The translations under genes and the position numbers were made by a program. Positions 4,101 through 6,131 of a DNA stretch of 6,131 nt are shown one piece after another (position 1 is the stretch's first letter; each line of letters opens with the position of its first letter). Source of the stretch: Caldisericota bacterium (GTDB lineage Bacteria > CAIJMQ01 > JAADFP01); the NCBI GenBank assembly GCA_013152825.1, contig JAADFP010000077.1, positions 1 to 6,131 of the forward strand, given 5' to 3'. The notes beneath the pieces were generated by a model. The model did no database searches. It saw only the letters and a list, made by a program, of their open reading frames with translations, and had not been told where the DNA came from.

Positions 4101-6131
4101 ATGATAACCTGGGCAGAGTAATTTCCATAACCAACCCCCGGGGAGAAACCACCACCTACACCTATACCCCCACCGGTAGAATCTCCCGCCTGGAAAGAGC
4201 CGACGGCACCATCCTCACCTACACCTACGATGCCTCAGGCAACCTCATCACCCAGTCCACCTACGACCCCAGCACCGGAGAAACCAGCACCTATACTTAC
4301 GAATACGACAGCCTGGGAAGAAAAATCTCGGTAACTGACCCGGAAGGCGGAAAAATTAGCTACGAATACGACTCCCTGGGCAGAATAGTAAAAACCATAG
4401 ATGAAGAAGGCGGAATAACCAGTTACACCTACGACACCCGGGGCAACCTCACCTCAATCACCTATCCTGACGGAAGAGCTTACACTTATACCTACGATGC
4501 CCTGGGCAGAAAAACTTCCCTCACTGACCCGGCCGGAAATACCACCTATTACACCTACGATGAAAGAGGCAACTTAACCTCCCTAACCGACCCGGAAGGA
4601 AAAACCACCTACTACACCTATGATGTCTTAGGCAGAATAATCACCGTAACCGACCCCTCCAACTACACCGTAACCTACACCTACGATACACAGGGAAATA
4701 TCATAGCCTTAACTGACCCGGAAGGGAAAACCTACACCTACACCTACGACCTCTCCCGGAGACTCACCTCTCTCACTGACCCCCTGGGCAACACCCTCAC
4801 CTATACCTACGACAGTACAGGCAACCTCTCCACCCGCATCGATGCCCGGGGCCACACTACCCACTACACCTACAACCAGCTCAACCAGCTGGAAAGAATA
4901 GAATATCCAGACGGAACCTGGGTAAATTATGCACACGATTCCCGGGGTAACCTTATTTCCCTGGAAACCTCAGCAGGACTAAAAGCCCTCTACACCTACA
5001 ATGCAGGAAACCAGCTCCTCCAGGCAGAATATCCCACTTTCGGCTTAGAAAAAACCTACCAATATGACAAAAAAGGCAACCGCATCCTCATGCAAGACCC
5101 ATTTAACTTAACTACCACCTACACCTATACCACCTACACCTACGACAAGAAAGGAAACCTCCTCACCCTCACCGACCCTGAGCTGGGCACTTTTTCCTTC
5201 TCCTACGATGCAGGCGGGAAACTTATCTCCCTACAATACCCCAACCAGCTAAAAGCCTTTTACACCTACACCCCCACCGGGAAAATAAAAAAGATAACCT
5301 GGAAAAAGGGAAGAAAACTAATAGCCAGATACCGGTACGAGTATGATAACTCGGGCAACCGGATAAAACTGGAAAGCCAAGAAGGAACCTTATCCAGAGA
5401 GATTACTTATACCTACGATAGCTCAAACAGATTAATAAAAGCAAAAGAAAAGATAAAACGAGGCTGTTTACCCCTGATGCCTGAAAACCTGGGAGATATA
5501 CTCCCTGCCCCCTGGTGGGGAAAAGTTTTAACTTACCAGTGGGCATACTCACCTTCAGGAGATATAATCTCAGAGAAAACCACCTTCCTTCCCTACCACT
5601 TCCTCAGATCTGGTAGAATGATAAAAGGAAGAAGCGGCAAAATAGAAATAGAAGGTATGGAAGAAATAAAAAAATACCTGAAATCTCGCTACCAGCCCAC
5701 ACTCCTCAGGACCTACACTTACAACGATGCACACCAGCTAATCCAGCAAGAGCGATTCTTCCAGGCGGGAAGAAAAACCATCCCCCTTCCCACCACCCTT
5801 TACTCCTACGATGCCGAGGGAAACCTGGTAAAGGAAGAAAAACAGATAAAAAATTTCCCCCTGAACAAAAAAACCTACTTCTGGGACTATGAGAACAGGC
5901 TGGAAAAACAGGCAAGAGAAAACAGTCTCTGGGTGCAGGAGATGTGTGGCAGGCTGCAATCCGGGACTCTGAGGGAAGCTGGACTTCCCGGGAGAGAAAG
6001 GAGGAGAGGAAGAAGAGGAGAAGAGAGAGAAAGGGGGAGAGACAGGAGAAAAGAGCGCATTCTAAAGAGCGAAACCAGCTTCCTCTACTGCCCCAAGGGC
6101 AAAAGGGTAATGAAGGAAGAATTTGGCAAAA
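1115..6131 (+). CDS. Giant secreted RHS/YD-repeat protein (3' end beyond the window)
   Basis: One frame is open from the ATG at 1115 to the window edge: 1672 codons, no stop, translated line by line. Residues 1-23 are a Sec signal peptide (MKK, hydrophobic 4-16, then SASS); no lipobox is seen. Residues 25-440 are unrecognised, acidic and aromatic-rich, with a Pro/Ser-rich linker near 257-281 and ten Trp at 286-348. Residues 446-520 match the RHS entry domain (DUF6531-like): VNLANGNL, then PLSLTLYYNS, KWTHNY and DEDGTYIIF. Diverged YD repeats fill 553-741, regular ones 742-1445, then units with long insertions; WDYENRL (1590-1596) and FLYCPKGKR (near 1656) are RHS landmarks. In known members the repeats form a hollow beta-shell enclosing a C-terminal effector; that core and any toxin are outside the window. 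Likely exported and cell-surface or released. The driving promoter and ribosome site are clear, with no neighbour gene on this strand. The family is certain; role and target are not. Confidence 0.93.
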   Translation, partial: MKKFVYPFILIFLLLISASSLFPDNLDTRRALVQIMKGINEREIAVGLEPTLWTRYDDNAKARFNPPDQDIPDNWLEGKNLYSEYLCDIKKALERLIYHFYKYTGEPPEYFRDWQKEFPDVEDYEEAVKNNWDTLKKLEWMKLRLNSPGYLKWQNGTWSWVDDPVSGKQRDVYGVLRKFFSAKILDRNESQSRVYSIPNFPLPISTVKDIKSVLFWVYQNDYFYYIYEGQEPYEWRDCILSDFYGIASFRRGDEGPPTAYPPVLSLTIHLSPSSTLPSQPPENDFWSLSVFTRYYNFWHSWIEYWKWNYRYDTEFWYEKGENAPEIHEKVEIDSGMAEGEGWKWRWEWTRKIYTTQVTLSNLTLPGYITCYFTPLPDEIDAIYADSAQKASADSYSWCINPGYLWIKHLAARIDFHYPQGTYAAGERETWLGKSCPDPAIVISSSVNLANGNLFQDFPLFSTGGNPPLSLTLYYNSLDDYSGPPGNKWTHNYNQFLEIGEEKITLKDEDGTYIIFEDADNDDIYTPQERFGEHSTLRETSTGWLLKNKEKERYYFDQAGKLVKIEDRNGNFLTLSYQENKLQKVADRAGRKIEFLYDEAGYLSEIKNAGGDSWYLTHDPAGNLISLTDPEGGVWEFSYDDEERMLSKTDPLNSRVTYTYTEKGKINSVINREGATLSIEYDEENNQAKVWDEAGYSWIYKYSRELNVWEEITNPSGYATRRAFDQTRNLTNSIDEGGNQTLYTYDEKGNLLTITDPAGNTVTYTYDEENNLLSETDAEGHTTRYEYDERGNRIKTIDSLGNETKFEYDEKGNLVKITDPAGNTTTHTYDEYGNLVETRNPQGSLTRYTYDALGNLLSITDPEGNTTTYTYDKLGRLLSTTDAEGNTTTYTYDGLGNRLTATLPDGSTTHYTYDREGRLLSATDAEGNTTQYEYDKKGNRIKTITPQGAVTSYTYDGVGNLLSVTDPEGAVTRYEYDERGNRIKTIDPEGNTTTYTYDNLGRVISITNPRGETTTYTYTPTGRISRLERADGTILTYTYDASGNLITQSTYDPSTGETSTYTYEYDSLGRKISVTDPEGGKISYEYDSLGRIVKTIDEEGGITSYTYDTRGNLTSITYPDGRAYTYTYDALGRKTSLTDPAGNTTYYTYDERGNLTSLTDPEGKTTYYTYDVLGRIITVTDPSNYTVTYTYDTQGNIIALTDPEGKTYTYTYDLSRRLTSLTDPLGNTLTYTYDSTGNLSTRIDARGHTTHYTYNQLNQLERIEYPDGTWVNYAHDSRGNLISLETSAGLKALYTYNAGNQLLQAEYPTFGLEKTYQYDKKGNRILMQDPFNLTTTYTYTTYTYDKKGNLLTLTDPELGTFSFSYDAGGKLISLQYPNQLKAFYTYTPTGKIKKITWKKGRKLIARYRYEYDNSGNRIKLESQEGTLSREITYTYDSSNRLIKAKEKIKRGCLPLMPENLGDILPAPWWGKVLTYQWAYSPSGDIISEKTTFLPYHFLRSGRMIKGRSGKIEIEGMEEIKKYLKSRYQPTLLRTYTYNDAHQLIQQERFFQAGRKTIPLPTTLYSYDAEGNLVKEEKQIKNFPLNKKTYFWDYENRLEKQARENSLWVQEMCGRLQSGTLREAGLPGRERRRGRRGEERERGRDRRKERILKSETSFLYCPKGKRVMKEEFGK
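3338..5460 (+). repeat. YD-repeat array, 63-bp unit
   Basis: Unit consensus at protein level is YTYDxxGNLxSxTDPEGNTTT (21 residues, 63 bp). Units start exactly every 63 bp from 3338 to 4219 (14 units). One 26-residue unit follows (4220-4297), then 11 more exact units (4298-4990). After 4991 the lengths vary (22, 26, 21, 21, 23 residues and longer). Some units are nearly identical in DNA: 3461-3505 and 4028-4072 share 43 of 45 bases, both differences synonymous, and a related unit starts at 3902. These offsets (441, 567, 126 bp) are whole multiples of 63. About nine more diverged units precede the array (about 2771-3337). Confidence 0.92.
5990..6042 (+). repeat. 53-nt homopurine tract inside the RHS gene
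   Basis: Every base from 5990 to 6042 is A or G; after a single C at 6043 purines continue to 6055. In frame it encodes an Arg/Glu/Gly-rich low-complexity segment (RERRRGRRGEERERGR and onward, around residues 1626-1642) using AGA/AGG/GAA/GAG codons. It lies between the WDYENRL and FLYCPKGKR landmarks of the RHS protein, where family members normally have only a short connection. It is probably a slippage-grown insertion; such tracts can form triplex DNA. Confidence 0.8.

Noticed and set aside
5941..6056. Frameshift causing the Arg/Glu-rich segment
   Set aside because: An adjacent frame is also open here, but the original frame resumes recognisable RHS sequence (FLYCPKGKR) right after it, so an in-frame insertion is simpler.

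Overview
This is a bacterial window with two divergently transcribed parts separated by roughly 780 bp of repeat-laden intergenic DNA. Shine-Dalgarno sequences (AGGAGG), sigma-70-type promoters and Sec signal peptides show it is bacterial. The intergenic word content (TTCCCGC-GAAA-GCGGGAA hairpins, AAACCCTAAAT modules, TACTCGCTA strings) and heavy ATA/AGA codon use resemble genomes of uncultured environmental lineages such as Omnitrophota, Brocadiales or Nitrospirota. That placement is a weak inference only.

Left part (1-360, minus strand): a compact operon. A strong promoter with an extended -10 drives an 86-residue secreted, extremely methionine-rich protein. Two bases after its stop, a second gene begins and runs off the left edge; its first 15 codons carry a DPVCG motif typical of YHS-domain or copper-ATPase N-termini. 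The -10/-35 spacer of the promoter is filled by a 19-bp element, CATAC-(C6TACT)-GTATG on the plus strand, which looks like an operator for a CsoR/RcnR/FrmR-family repressor. Operator, Met-rich periplasmic protein and YHS-type start together suggest a previously unannotated copper-responsive operon.

Middle (361-1060): no convincing gene. It holds two forward copies and one decayed inverted copy of a small palindromic repeat, two AT-rich AAACCCTAAAT modules, a TACTCGCTA-type string and an ACCAGGATAC-type string.

Right part (1063-6131, plus strand): a consensus promoter (TTGACA-18-TATACT), an AGGAGG ribosome site and one giant RHS/YD-repeat gene, open for 1672 codons to the window edge. It encodes a signal peptide, an unrecognised roughly 400-residue N-terminal region with a striking Trp-rich stretch, an RHS-type entry domain (VNLANGNL ... 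KWTHNY), about 9 diverged YD repeats, 14 units with an exact 63-bp period, one 26-residue unit, 11 more exact units, then irregular units with long loop insertions including an Arg/Glu-rich segment encoded by a 53-nt homopurine run. The conserved RHS C-terminal core and any polymorphic toxin/immunity region lie beyond the window, so its biological target cannot be read here.
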